From NCBI RefSeq assembly GCF_025024155.1, contig NW_026251754.1:248001-312000 (forward strand): 64,000 bases of DNA, given 5' to 3'. The DNA is from Gamsiella multidivaricata (lineage: Eukaryota > Mortierellomycota > Mortierellomycetes > Mortierellales > Mortierellaceae). Positions 1-11,768 of the stretch are shown one piece after another (position 1 is the stretch's first letter; every line of letters starts with the position of its first letter). The position numbers and the translations under genes are program-made. Under the pieces are notes generated by a model. The model was given only the letters and a program-made list of their open reading frames with translations. It had not been told where the DNA came from and did no database searches.

Positions 1-172
1 TTCGATGGCCACCCCCCACGTTGTCGGTGTTGCCGCCTTGTACCTCTCCTTCAACAGCTTGCCCACCGCCTCGTCTCTCTTCAACAAGTTGACCTCGACC
101 GCCACCACCGGCAAGATCACCGGCAACTTGAAGGGCTCGCCCAACCGCCTCGTCTTCAACGGCGCTGTCTAA
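1..172 (+). CDS. Subtilisin-like serine protease (S8), 3' end only
   Basis: The window opens inside a reading frame (codons from base 2, stop TAA at 170-172) that starts SMATPHVVGVAALYLS. This is the GTSMATPHV block around the catalytic serine of subtilases, followed by the short C-terminal helix region and the end NRLVFNGAV. The family is secreted endopeptidases of the proteinase K type. Only the last 56 codons are present, so signal peptide, propeptide and the Asp and His of the triad lie upstream. No intron is visible in the visible part. The gene converges on the peroxiredoxin gene on the other strand. The family assignment is firm; substrate and secretion are inferred from the family. 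Confidence 0.9.
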   Translation, partial: SMATPHVVGVAALYLSFNSLPTASSLFNKLTSTATTGKITGNLKGSPNRLVFNGAV

Positions 173-597
173 ACGACACTTTATCAAAGAAATTTTAGGG
201 AGTAAGGGCCGTTAGGACTGGGTCCGCGGTTGCTTCTTACCTTTCGTATACATATCCTATTATTTTTGTGAATACCCATCAAGAATCAAAATAACTACAG
301 CAAAAGACAAACCTCCCAGCCTATGTTGTACATAGCCAATACCTTAGTCTTGAATGGAATAAAATCTGAGGCGTTGATCGTCTCCAAAAAAAAAAAAGAT
401 GGATCTTCATTAGACTGCGGTTTTGACAATAACTATTGGATAGCTGCTTCGCACTGCCCATACACCAGAAATCGAGTTCTTCATCGCGTACTTTTTAATC
501 ATTAGAATGGAATTGGTACTTTGTATAACCCATACTCCAGAAAAACAAAAATGCATTTTTTTTTTGTTATTTATTTGCAGCCTATCTCGAATAACTT
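173..597. other. Convergent intergenic region
   Basis: About 425 bp between the subtilase stop and the peroxiredoxin stop on the opposite strand. It is AT-rich with short A and T runs (about 388-398 and 558-566) and must carry both 3' UTRs. I see no conserved coding signal in it; the open stretch from 323 has no recognisable similarity. Confidence 0.6.
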
Positions 598-1915
598 TTA
601 CAACTTAGCCAGAACAGCACCGGCTCCTGACACAGAGACACCGAACCTGCGATAAAGTTAAAAAAAGTCAAAGTTAGGATTCAATTGACTTTGCTGTCAA
701 GTTTATACTGAGAGCCAAAGAGAATGGACTTACTGGGTCTCAACACCGATGTAGGTGACCTTCATATCCTCGACGACCATAGCAAAGCGCTTGGAGCGGA
801 CAGCACCCATGCCACCCTTCGTCAAATCTGTTGTAAATGGCGGGTAAAATAACAATAATGATGATGATAAGAGAAAGAAGAAGAAGAAGAAAAAGATGGT
901 GAGTGGCTATAGATATACAGCCGCAGGTGGTACGGCTTATGGATTCGCCAGTGATAAGGATTTGTTACCTTGCACAAGCCCAGTGGCCTTGACAAAATCA
1001 CCGTTACCGTCGGCAGCCATGATAACCTTGTCGCTAACATTTGTCCACTTGCCCCAGGCATCCATCACGCTATGTTTAACGTCGGCATATGAAAAAGATG
1101 GAGGCAATGATGTGAGGATAAGGAATAAGACGCAAATCGGTGGGACATTTCAACAGACGATCCATATTGCTATTACAAGGCATCTGCGGTGCTGATGCAC
1201 ACGACCTGGTCGATACCCTTGTTGACAAGATCCTGGTACTTTTGATGGTACCTATTCATCATTCAATGTACGATCGATCCAGGGTTAGAAAATCAAGCGA
1301 GCATGCGATCTTCTTAAAGTGTTGTTTCACAAGGTCTAAATGGGGGCGGCAAAAAACAAGTCCTTACTCGGGCAGGTGGTTGTTATTGCAGGTGGGAGTG
1401 AATGCACCGGGGACACCGAAGATAACGACCTTCTTGCCCTTAAAGGAATCCGTACTCAAGTTCTGAGGGATGCCGCATGCATCCTTGAGCGAGGGGTCAT
1501 ATGGGCTTTGTTGCAAAAGTAAGAAAAAAAGAATAAGTTAGCAGCTGCTTTGGAGTGATCAAAAGCGCCTAGCGAGGAGTCATAGCGGAGATTAGCACCC
1601 TTACCAGTACTTGAGGGTGATTGAAGGAAGAGTATCGCCGACTTTAATCTGAGATGTTTGCAAGGAATGACATAAAGTAAGAAGATGCCCTTAAAGCCCA
1701 GGCATCCTGAGACAGCAAAAATTTAGTGCTGAGTCCATGCTATGCCGCGGCTGTAGTTCCTCCCGTCTGATTCGAACCCGAATGTCGGAAGTGTGGAACG
1801 ATGGCGAGATTGTTGTCGCTGGCCGGTTTCCTGTTTAATATGATGCTCCAACTGGTCTTGCCCTGAGAAGCCGTGGACCTGTGTCGTTCATCTGACAAAC
1901 ACTTACTTGAGACAT
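598..1915 (-). CDS. Peroxiredoxin, Prx5/PMP20 (AHP1-like) type, 7 exons
   Basis: Thiol peroxidase that reduces H2O2 and alkyl hydroperoxides. Exons on the minus strand: 1907-1915, 1605-1648, 1368-1505, 1177-1251, 969-1069, 734-827 and 598-646, giving 169 residues, a normal length for the family. The N-terminus reads [15 protein letters not shown]. The peroxidatic cysteine is about Cys57 in VPGAFTPTC, after KGKKVVIFG. Later blocks are [52 protein letters not shown] and a short [11 protein letters not shown] tail. The first exon codes for only three residues, but its donor (GTAAGT) and the acceptor are canonical. No mitochondrial presequence or clear C-terminal SKL is seen, so a cytosolic enzyme is likely. 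It is divergently arranged with the UCH gene. Confidence 0.92.
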
Positions 1916-2626
1916 GGTGAACGACTGAAATGAGGTTGCAATGAATGTGAAATGTTATGATGGAGCGAGTGATGGGTAGAGGAGAGAAAAGAGAGGAAAA
2001 GAGAGAGAGAGAGTGAGAGATCAGGAACGAATACTGAACGCGTTGAACCTTGGTCGGAACTATCTTGCACGCACTGGCGGGAAATGCGGGCAAAATTCTA
2101 TCCACTTTTTTTGCCTATTGCTCATGGACCCTGACATCCCGCAGGCAAACCTGTTCATTTTAATCTTCTCTAATTTAAAGACTTATCTATTGCGATACGC
2201 CCGGCTTCTACCTGCTATAAGAATGAGTGGGTTCAGATACACTGAGCATTAAAAGCACGTGCCTTCTCGATGGCACACTTCCTCGTTCTGTGGTATCATG
2301 AAGTGTACGCTTTCTTGATACAAACTTTCAACTGGTCTACAGATAGGACCATGAGTTCGCGCGTGACGGCTGCAGTGGCACACTGCCTCAATTGGGTTTT
2401 TTGTCGCGGTAAGCCACTAATCGCCCATCGACACTCGTTTGCTCCCCTCAGGCCTTGCTTGGTCTTTGGTATCTCGTCTTGCACCACATCTGAAAAGACC
2501 CTCTGCTGTTCCCTATTGCTGTGAGGATTCCAAAAAAGGCCTTATTTCAAAAAAAAAATACGCCCTCATCGGCCCACTTCACACTTGATCCTCATCTCTT
2601 TCATTCGCACCTCACTATAGGAACAC
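1916..2626. promoter_or_regulatory. Divergent promoter region (peroxiredoxin / UCH gene)
   Basis: A 711-bp gap between two divergent start codons, so it should hold both promoters. It contains a purine-rich GAGA stretch (about 1980-2015) near the peroxiredoxin start. No coding similarity is seen. The role is inferred from gene orientation alone. Confidence 0.5.
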
Positions 2627-4321
2627 ATGTCCGAAACCCACGACACCAGGAAACGACCCAAGGTCGAAGCAGATATGGAGGCAGAGGCAGAGAACACCGC
2701 CACGACGGTCGTTCCAGCCTTTGTTTCGGTGCCCGTTGCTGCTGAGGATGCACCGAGGAAACGCGGTCGGCCAAGAAAGTTTCCTCCTACCCCTGTCAAG
2801 CCGCGCTTGAATCCTCCTAGAGGGCGTGGTCGTCCTCCCAAGAATCCAGTTGGTCCTGTGGCTGGGGATAGCCGAGGCACAGAAGACAATTCCGAGCAGG
2901 AGTACGAGGATCGCATCAAGAAGCGAGGAGTACGCACATGGCAGCCCGTCGATATTGGAGACCCAGGTAAGGATTAATACGGCGAACAATGGGTATGGAA
3001 TAGTAGCTTCTAGGCATGTGCAATGGTTATTGATCTTTGGTGCTCCATCGATCTCTTTTTTTTCCCTGCCCGTTCGTTCTTATCCATTTATTAAAGGTCG
3101 CGTCATCAACAGGTGGGCCGAGGTCATGGGCGTTCCTGTTAAAGCCGAGTCATCCCTGATTCCATTCCCATTTGACGATCCTAGTCAGTTCGATAAAGAG
3201 GTAATGAGTGGGATATTTTTTCGACGGTTCGATCAAGCATGCTTTTTATATTTGCTTCCTGTGCCCCATTACATATACATATAACAATTCTCCTAACAAC
3301 CTTCGCTATTGTCTCTTCTATGTTTATCTTCCGGTGTCTCGCGAAAAGGCCATCGCATTTTTGTTCGTGACTCTGACGGCCGTGAAGCGAGCTGATCCAG
3401 TCAGTGATAAAGAGTCGATGGAGATCTACTTCATCCCTCAGGTATGTGCAGATATAGCCTGAAAAATCATCCTGAAGCTCTGTTGCTTTACTAGTATCAC
3501 TAATATGGATACCGGATATGATTCTCGTAGAGAGCCGCTGCTCCTGGACATGCCATTGACAGTTGTTTCTCTCTGGCAATGATGAATTTTGTCATGAACA
3601 ACGCGTCCATTCTTGAGCAGTGCCCTCAGGATATTAAGGATCTTGTTAAAGACATTTTTGCTACCGAGAATGCGGCCGTAAGTGCGATTTTACGGATTAC
3701 ATCCTCGTTGACGGCACAAAATATATAATGCAGCGGCTACTGCTTTGCGGACTAAATCGAATGCACATATTTTTATATTTCTTTTTTGCATTTTAGGTGG
3801 CCTGGCGACTTTTTGACGAAAGCGCCGTCGGTGACAAGGTGCACCGAGTTCATCAGGAGGCGCATCTCCTCGGTGAGTGGGATGAGAGTCCAGCGAGCCC
3901 TAAGTTTGACAAGACGCCGTACTCGAAGCGCCTGAAGCAACAGAAGGTCAAAGAGGACGAACATGATGCCAAAGAGCAGTCAACAGCGCCGGCCCCACAG
4001 AGGAAAAGCTCTAGAGGCCAGGGCGGCGCCCTCACAGACAGCAAAGGCAAGGACAAGGCGAAGCAGGAGCAGGATAAGAGCAATGACAAGGGCGAGGACG
4101 AAGAGGAGATCGCCCACCATATCACCGTCTTCATGCACATCAATGGTTCTGTTTGGGAAATTGATTCACTTCAGCCAGAGCCGAGGAAGATCGGAACGGT
4201 GAATGAGTCAGAGCCCTGGCAGGAGCTTGTGGCCAAATACCTCCATGGACTCAAGGGCGACATAGAAAAGGTCTCAGCGGCACCGCAGCTGACACATGCA
4301 GCTGCTATTTACAAGAAGTAA
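2627..4321 (+). CDS. Ubiquitin C-terminal hydrolase (peptidase C12) with AT-hook N-terminus
   Basis: Cysteine deubiquitinase of the UCH-L1/L3/Yuh1 family. Exons 2627-2966, 3097-3200, 3349-3441, 3531-3677 and 3797-4321 give 402 residues. Residues 1-110 are an extension with two AT-hook-like motifs (RKRGRPRKF and GRGRPPKN), pointing to nuclear, DNA-associated action. The fold starts at RVINRWAEVMGVP and continues with AIAFLFVTLT. The likely catalytic residues are Cys191 (AIDSCFSLAMMNFVM), His336 (AHHITVF) and Asp351 (WEIDSLQ); the His-Asp spacing of 15 matches UCH-L1. A charged insert of about 65 residues (roughly 267-332) lies between Cys and His in the crossover-loop region. Oddity: the oxyanion-hole Gln normally six residues before Cys is not there; the nearest is Gln179, twelve residues before. 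Activity is therefore probable, not certain. Confidence 0.78.
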
Positions 4322-5064
4322 ATATTTGCATGGCATTTTCGGTTACTACTTTTACTCTTTTTGTTTTCTACTACACTCTTGAAGGGTAGCTGATCATCAA
4401 TGGAGAGAGAAAGGGGGAAGGAGCAGGAATAGTGATTGGATTGGGACCACGTCGCTTGTTCTTTTTTTTTTATGAATAGACACTTTTCTATGTCCATAAA
4501 GACTGTATAATCCATCAAGCTTGTAGTATTGTCCGCCATGCAGATACAAGTTAGTAGGATGCACATTGCTGCTACAGAAAAATTAGTTGACTCTTATTTG
4601 GCTGGCTAAACAATGCACAGCATCTTGCGCGTCATGTATTGATACTCAGTGCAGCTGTACTGGATCATGGCAGATGAAAGAAGAGGACATCTGTGTCCAA
4701 CTGCTGCTGCCTGCGTCGTCTTTCGTCAGAAGTTTCCTATCGCTCGGATCATCAGAGTTTTCAAAAAGCCTCCTTCGGCTTTGGGTCGCCTCTGCCCTCT
4801 TCATTTTGCTGCTCCATCCTGCCGCTCACTAACGCTGTTATTGGATCAAATGTAGTTTCAAAGGGCTCAGTGTCCCATAGCGGCATGGTCGTGAAGTTTG
4901 ATAACCATGTCTAAATTCGTGGATATTGTGTTGCAAGGCTGTATATCTTGGACAAGTATCCAGTCCAGCCTTATCAGGTCCTTCTGCTCACAAGTTGCAT
5001 TAAAAGTGCCCAGTCTTCTTTTTATTAGTAGAACAAACAGACATGTTACTACTCCCAATGTTGC
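4322..5064. other. Convergent intergenic region
   Basis: About 740 bp between two convergent genes. It contains short T runs and several short open stretches with no recognisable protein similarity. I see 3' UTR material and nothing else supportable. Confidence 0.5.
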
Positions 5065-6341
5065 CTAATGATGGCCCTTGCCCTTCTTCTTTTTTCCGCC
5101 TCCACCGCCGCTTCGACCGCCTCCAGCCTTCTTCCCGGATGGCTTCTTCTTGACACCCTCCCGTTGTACAGATTTGATCTCACGCTCTGTCAATGTCAGC
5201 ATGCCGTTCTTGAACCGACCCATCGATGTCTTCAATCCGCGCTCTGAACGTGGTTTCTCTTTCTTCTTGCCGCCTGCTGCTGCGAACGTGTGCTTAATGC
5301 TCTTGTGGTATGTGCCGTTGTTCTTAGCCTAAGCGGAGGGAAGCAAAAGGAAAAGATGTTAGCTGCAAAATCGACGATAAGCGAACAATTGCCGGAGCAA
5401 AATATCCGCGTCGTGATTGAAAATGGTTGTTGACGATCGGGCCTACCTCCTCCAGCTCCTTGAGATCCCGCTCACGCTGCTTGGCCATCATTCCGAAGCT
5501 GATCTGAAGAGGCACTTTGATCTTTTCCTTTTTCTAAAATGAGAAAGTCCATTGACAGCTGTCAGTAAGGTATCTTTCGTATTACACTATTTAGCACCAT
5601 TCATCGCAAGAGCTCAGTCAAAAGGCGTGTTACCTGAATTCCAAGGCGCTCCAGCTGCTCGCGCTGATGTTTCCGCCTATCGGCACCATCCAACTGATCG
5701 GCATTGTACTGTTCCAGCAGTCGACTCGCCTTGATCAATGAATGTAGCTCTGTATCATTGCGTTTGTTCTCGATCTCCTCGGCTTTCTCCTCCGCTGTCA
5801 ATGGGTTCTCAAACGGCGCTGGTGCCTCGTCTAGTTTCGAGATCTTTGAGGACATAAACTTCTTAAAATTGAACTCTGTCGAGGCTGTGGTGGACTTGCG
5901 GTTGAGGCTTGATGCGTCAAACACCACGACTTCGGGACCGGTCCTGGGTTTCTTAGAGACAGGGGCTTTTGATGTTCCGGCTGATGTTGTGGATGTTGAT
6001 AGTGATGATGACTGGGCTGAGGATGTGCTAGAAGAAGAAGATGATGCGTTTTTGGCCTTCTTGGTGGCAAGAGACGGAGAAAGGAGTGACAAGAAGTCGA
6101 GATCGTGTTCTGGCGTTTGATCCACATCTTCGTAGCCGTCGTCTTGTTTTGAGGCGGCAGATTTCCGCTTCTTGGATAATGCTGGAGGTGTGGATACTGA
6201 GGTCATGGAGATGGTTGTCTTTGAGCGCGAAGCTACGATAGTGCTAGCCAGTTTCTTCTTAGGCTTCTTAACGGGTGCGAGGGCAGCCTTGGCCCTGGCG
6301 GCGGCTTTCTTATCCAGAACACGCTCCATTTTTGATGGCAA
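5065..6341 (-). CDS. Faf1/C1orf131-like (DUF4602) small-subunit assembly factor
   Basis: Probable nucleolar factor for 18S rRNA maturation (yeast Faf1, human C1orf131, part of the SSU processome). Exons 5634-6341, 5447-5533 and 5065-5328 give 352 residues. The N-terminal half is Lys/Ser-rich and disordered, with nuclear-localisation-like clusters (KKPKKKLAS, KKRKSAASK). The conserved part starts around FNFKKFMSSKISKL, passes through a helical Glu/Arg-rich region (ERDLKELEE) and ends with the family signature KTSMGRFKNGMLTLTEREI and a basic Gly-rich tail of KKKKGKGHH type. Splice sites are canonical (GTAACA, GTAGGC donors). The gene is divergent from the Aim19-like gene. Assignment rests on the C-terminal signature and overall composition, so the family is likely but the function is inferred. 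Confidence 0.65.
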
Positions 6342-6682
6342 AGATATGATATAAAAATAGGCGAACGCTGGCTCCTCTGTCCTGCTAGGATTCCTTGTCC
6401 TGGCTCTTGTCCTAGTCCTGTTTGGTTATGTGAGCGAGAATATTCTTGCTAACTCGTTTAGCTCTCGAAAGATATGCTGCTGGAGAAGATGGGGTAGAGG
6501 ATGGAAGGTGGGAAAGGTCTGACCTTGTGCATTGCTTTACTAAAAAAAAGAAAAAAGAAAAAGAGTAAACACGCAAGCCACTTTTCGGGGAAGGCGAGCA
6601 TCAAAGGGAGAGGGAAGCGCCAAGGCACATTTCTGACACGCTTTTCTGTATTCCTCATATTTCTCCCGGTTCACACACAACC
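6342..6682. promoter_or_regulatory. Divergent promoter region (Faf1-like / Aim19-like)
   Basis: 341 bp between two divergent start codons; contains AG-rich and A-rich runs and a repeated CCTGTCCTAG-like motif around 6378-6420. The regulatory role is inferred from arrangement. Confidence 0.4.
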
Positions 6683-7475
6683 ATGTCATCTGAATTATCG
6701 CAAGGCGGAGAGAAGTCTTCAGACTCGGCGGTGGCCTATAGGAATTCATCCCTTTACAAGCTGGCTGCATCGCCATACCCGGAGTGGACTCTGTCAGCCC
6801 TGTGTAAGCACTTTATACCATCCTAGATATACGAACCGCACAGCACATAACCCAGTATCTTTCAAAAACAGACATCCTGTTCTTGAACTCTTCTTTGATC
6901 CCTTTTCTTCGCGTCCTTCTTGACTTCCTTGATATATCTGACGCAAGATTATTTTCTTTATTGACCCAATGGGTCCTACTCACAGGCGCGGCATCTGTCC
7001 CAATTGCCGCAAAAGCAGGCTCAGGCTTCCCCCACTTTGGTGTTATGATGGGCTTCTCAGCTATCTGGGCTGGCTCGGGGTATGTTCCCTCATTGACGCC
7101 CTACAGCTTGAATATTGACACGCCGATCGCTACTACCCGCGTCTCTGACCAAAGGATCTGAATGCATTTGGTCGATGATAGGTATATGAAGTACGCAAAG
7201 GACCCTGATAACGGCTCGGGAACCACCACAGGTATACACGCGTTTCCACATATTGCTGTTGTTCATTTGACGCACGTACCATGGCGACAAACTGACTAAT
7301 CTCGATTCTCTATCTCTCTCATATTTGATCAGCGTGGTGTTTGACATATTTGTTCCTGAATCTGCGGAGGACCGTCCGCCAGCCAAAGCCAATGCCTTCG
7401 CTTGTTGCAGCGGGTGTATTAACTAATCTGGTCATCTCAGGCCGCAAGGTTGTCGAGGTCGAATTTGGTGTCTAA
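6683..7475 (+). CDS. AIM19: Aim19-like mitochondrial inner-membrane protein
   Basis: Small membrane protein resembling yeast Aim19 (altered inheritance of mitochondria 19). Exons 6683-6803, 6986-7079, 7182-7231 and 7333-7475 give 135 residues. The order of signature blocks matches the family: SPYPEWTLSAL near the N-terminus, FPHFGVMMGFSAIWAGSGYM, DPDNGSGTTTAWCLTYLFL and a C-terminal LVAAGVLTNLVISGRKVVE, each hydrophobic enough for a membrane helix. All introns have GT-AG ends (GTAAGC, GTATGT, GTATAC donors). The molecular function of the family is not known; mitochondrial location is inferred from yeast. Converges on the transporter gene with a gap of about 150 bp. Confidence 0.75.
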
Positions 7476-7628
7476 TCAAGGGCTATCTCTTGCAAAGTAA
7501 GATCAATTACAATAACTGTACAATAAAAATGCAAAGAGCACATTGAAAGAGGCTTCAATACGTAGTACATCTCTATGTACTCCACATGGATGTCTATTAG
7601 ATTTGTAGTTGAATATTAGGTATATGTT

Positions 7629-9498
7629 CTATGTCTCTTTCTCGGTAGCAGCAGGTGCAGGACGTCGCTTGTTCAAGAACAACGACATAATGAACGAGGC
7701 CCCCATGATCGGCGTCAGGACCATGAACAGGAACCGAAACGAATCCGCATACGTCTGCACGACCTGTCGTCTAATCTCGTCCCCAGGCAGCTTGGATATC
7801 GCGTCCATATTCTCGATCACCCCATACTCGCGTACAATCTCCTGGATCTCGGGACTCAACTTGGCCACATTCTTCACCAAGGCGTTGTTGAATGCAGAAC
7901 CGCAGATGGCCACACCAACCGCACTGCCAACGCTGTTGATAAATCCACACAGCGCAGTGGCTACCGCAATGTACTCATCTCCTGCACACTCCTGACACGT
8001 CAGCAGACAGTTTTGGAAAATCAGTCCTTGTCCCAATCCCATGATCAACACAAACCCCAGCTGCTTGCCCAGTCCAGCCTCAGCGTCTAGTAACATGAAC
8101 AGCCCGACTCCGAGCGTCATAATTGCAGTTCCTACCCACAGGAACACCCGGTAATCTCGCACGCGCTTGAGAAGGAAGGACGCGGTTATGGTGCTGAATA
8201 CAATTGCAAAAGTACTCGGCATCATACGCAGACCCGAATTCGTTGTTGACGTGCCCTGGACAGCTTGGAAGTACAACGGCATGTAGTACGTGCAGCCCAT
8301 GTAGCACATGCCCATGAGGCCGTTGATCAGAACCGCGAGGGCCACATTCCTATTCAAGAACAGCGCTGGCGGGATCACAGCATCCTTTCCTGCGCGGAGT
8401 TCAATAAAGTACACGACAACAAGGAGGACTGCAAACAGACAGAACAGGATGATGATTGGCGCAGAGTTCCAGGCGTAAGTGGTTCCACCCCAGCTGAGCG
8501 GGAGCAGTAGACAGAGCACAGCAGCAACAATGAAAAGCACGCCCAAGTAATCGACCCTTCGCATCTTTTCGGATAGCTGGGTCTTTTCGAATGGAACGTT
8601 AAATAAGGTGCCGACAAGGACCATAGGTAAGACGGTCAAGGGTATACCGATGTAGAAACACCAACGCCAGGTGACATGCTCGACGAAGGCGCCGCCCAAG
8701 AGCGGCCCAGCGACACCCGAGACTGCGAAAGCTAGCCAGATGAGAGATTGATATCGTGCGCGCTCTTCTAAGTTCTCAAACATATCCGAGACCATGATGA
8801 TGACGACCGAGAAAAGTCCTGAGCCGCCGAGACCCTGGAGCGCACGGAAGAGGATGAGGGCTGTCATGGAAGGAGCGGCACCGCAGCCAATAGACGCGAC
8901 GAGGAAGATCGTGCAAGCAAAGAGAAACATGTACTTGCGGCCAAAGATGTCGGAAAAGCGGCCGTAGACGGGCTGAAAAGCGGTGTAGGCGAGGAGATAG
9001 GCGGTTGCGACCCAGGACATTTGGGTCTGTGCAGAAAAGTCCGAGGCAATATGGGGGAGCGCGGTGGCAATGATGGTGATGTCAAGCGCGGCGAGCATAG
9101 CGCCGGTGAACATGCTGTTGTAGATAGGAACAAGGAGCGGCATCGAGAAGGGGGCGTTTGTCAGTCTAAATGTGGGTCGGTTGAAAATGAAAATAAAACA
9201 CACCGTTTGCCATGACAATTTACCCAAGGAACAACAACGCAAGTCGAACACGAGTCAGACGAGGAGGTGCTGAGGATCGCTCGGTGATGGTTTCTTGTCG
9301 CTCCGTGTCGGCTTGACTCCCTCTCCCGACCACATCTTGCTTTTCATCTGTGTCTCGAGGGTAATTAGATAAGGTCGCAACCTCGTCCGCGGGGCCAAGC
9401 AAAGGTGGGATGGGGATGGTAGGAGGGATTGGTGTCGCAGTTGTTGGAGAAGGACTTGTGTCAGGCATCGAGAGATGAGGCGGTATTGAGTCCTCCAT
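7629..9498 (-). CDS. DHA2-family (14-TM) MFS multidrug transporter
   Basis: Proton-coupled drug or toxin exporter of the plasma membrane. Exons 9224-9498 and 7629-9114 give 586 residues. The 92-residue cytosolic N-terminus is Pro/Thr-rich. The first helix crosses the intron (RLALLFLG then MFTGAMLAALDITII), and the intron model restores the family's helix-1 motif LDxTIV. Motif A is GRFSDIFGRKYMF, motif C is SGVAGPLLGGAF, and the WRWCFYIGIPL block follows. Fourteen hydrophobic segments fit DHA2. The ATG at 9498 was chosen because it lies 61 bp from a TATA box; an upstream in-frame ATG at 9552 would be very close to that box. Substrate cannot be told from sequence; riboflavin, azole or siderophore export are all seen in related proteins. 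Confidence 0.88.
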
Positions 9499-9558
9499 TG
9501 GGATGTATGTTCTACAATGCAGTGATGGGTGTAACATAGGCAACATAGGCATCCGTTG

Positions 9559-9567
9559 CCTTTTATA
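9559..9567 (-). promoter_or_regulatory. TATA box of the DHA2 transporter
   Basis: Minus-strand TATAAAAGG, 61 bp upstream of the chosen ATG at 9498, a plausible distance for a TATA element plus short 5' UTR. Confidence 0.55.
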
Positions 9568-11768
9568 GCGCTGACAGAGATGAACTTTCTCAGAACTCCA
9601 ACAGCTCCACTGCTGGCTCCAAAGTCCGATTATCGTGAACCCTCCAAATGGACTTCATGGAGATAGTCTAAATGAGACAAAATCCTATCTCGGTCAAAAT
9701 TCTCACCTGATTGGACACAGTCGACCATAATTAGACTACCAGAGCCATTGCTGGGTGATAGTTGCCGCAGTCTACATTAACCCCCAGATTGCCTGGATTT
9801 CACTGTTTCCTGGTGAAAGGAAGTAAAACGCCACCCATGAACATGTTTATGTACGCACAATTAACTCTGTGCAAAATAACATCACTGACCCCAGAGACAT
9901 CGGTTTCTATACAGAGTGGGTTCCTCTGTGGAGACTAGTTGAGTGGAATAGACGGTAAAATTATCCTTCTCTGTTCTAGTACGATCCAAATGAAGCGTCG
10001 CTCCGGCAGTGAGGGCCCTCTTCTAGCAATTTCAGGATCACAATACGCAAGAACTTGTAACCCCGTTGAGAGGAATATCACAGGTTATCCAGTTTCCACA
10101 AAAAAAAAAAAAAAACGTCTTCGATCGCCATCAGAGAGTTACTGTATTGGAAAAAAGTGATCAGTAGGTTTACCTACAGCATATCGAGAGTGTCCTATTT
10201 TATAGTAATACTGCGTGAGATCACGTACATATGATGGTGAACAAGTAGAGTAAGGACAACAAACTTTTAGAGAATGTTGAACTGCAATAGAACACGCTGG
10301 CAGGATTTGATAGCAATTGAAAGCATGTAACTATCTATAACCGAGATCACACCGAAACAATGAGAAAGTGATCGTATAAACGTGTTCAATTGGAACCACG
10401 CTTTATTTTCAATGCAGCTTGCGACGAATTGTGTTGCGAAATAGACGTATGTCTAGCATAAACCTCGTTGTGGGTTGCTGAGTTGGGGATGGAGGCGGGA
10501 ATGGGAATGATAAACAGCGCAAACCTTCTGATCACTCTTTTTTCCAGCTGTACATCTTCAAAGAGTTAAAGGAAGTTATTTTGTAGAATACTAAAACTCG
10601 AAGGATCCTTCGCTGTAAAGTGGAGGGTAAGCAGCAGTTCCAACATCAAGTTCCGAAACTGTTCCGATTTCTTACAGTAGTTGATGATACTATTCGTGGT
10701 GCCAATGGCTACAACTATACCAAAGTCTATGCTGATCTGGCAAGTATTGACAGTGAAACTACAGAAAAGATAAACTTGGCATCTTTTCATGATATCAACG
10801 TGGCACTGACCTGAAAGCATGAGAACAGGAGGGTCTTCCTTGAAGGGACGAGGTGCCTTTTATAGCTGCTCAGTTAAGCACAATATTTATAAATTTAGGT
10901 AGAGCGGTTCGATGAAATTCTTCGATGTTCATCGGAGATTCTCTTCTATAAAGTCCTCGCGCTTAAATATGGTAGATTGGCAGATTTGCATGCGCGCTAA
11001 ATGCCAAGTGCTTAGATAGAGGCTCCTGAGCACGAAAGGACAAGTGCAGCAAGTGCTTTTACTCAACGTGTTGAACGCAGGGAGAGGTGTATGGGGGAAA
11101 CTCATTGAGCGCCAGTATATCCATGACCACGATCAAAACACAAGTTGTGTCGGGGGGGCCCCAGGAATTTACGTGGTACATGCATAGCCGGCAAACCTTT
11201 TTTTTTTGTCGCGTCGTGTCGCGGCGCGTGGAAAGGCATGGCCTAAGCCACTCGAGCAAAAATGTGCGCGGCCTTTGGATGCTTCGCGCGATTCGTGGTG
11301 CATCATCTTCTCGTCCCTTCTCTCTTTTGTTTCGCCGTTGTGAACACATTCTGGCCTTTGTATTTGTACATTACACTCTTCAACGCGGCAGCTATCATCG
11401 ATTCACTTATCTTTCATCCCTTGTCTTTCCTCATCATTCCTCATCATTCCTCCTGCTTCTTACTGTTGATGACTTTCCCTTCAAAAACAGGAAGTTGATT
11501 CGCGCGTTCCCTTCTTTTCACAAGTCGTGTCTCTTGCAAACTCTCTTCAAAGAGTATTCGACCCTCTCCAAGGTGAGCGGGGCATTCTGCAGAGAATCCC
11601 ATCAGATTCACACCCTTGAATGGTGAATGCCAACTTTTTCCTGATGCTAACCACGATCTGTTCTAGCGTCTGATCCCCCACTAGGGACGACCTGCACGAC
11701 GCCGTAGAAGGATATTCCTCGGCATTAAACCCGTTCAGCGGTGACGTTTGGAAACTAATCTTATCGAC
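9568..11768. other. Long intergenic region upstream of Sac3, with one weak ORF
   Basis: 2.2 kb with no confident gene. A 16-base A run lies near 10100. The right half (11200-11768) is CT-rich and probably holds the Sac3 promoter and 5' UTR. The only candidate is a minus-strand frame at 10566-10820, described separately. I found no tRNA or rRNA-like structure by eye. Confidence 0.5.
10566..10820 (-). CDS. Weak candidate small gene, unknown (84 codons)
   Basis: An 84-codon frame beginning MLSGQCHVDIMKRC. It has a consensus minus-strand TATAAAAGG at 10856-10864, 36 bp before its ATG, and the same box in nearly the same local context (GCCTTTTATAGC) precedes the DHA2 transporter. The protein has no recognisable family and the reading frame is short, so this could equally be the first exon of a spliced or non-coding transcript, or chance. 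Kept only because of the promoter-like match. Confidence 0.2.
   Translation of the reverse strand: MLSGQCHVDIMKRCQVYLFCSFTVNTCQISIDFGIVVAIGTTNSIINYCKKSEQFRNLMLELLLTLHFTAKDPSSFSILQNNFL

Noticed and set aside
822..1061. Minus-strand frame at 822-1061
   Set aside because: It reads across an exon end and an intron of the peroxiredoxin gene in another frame; no independent support.
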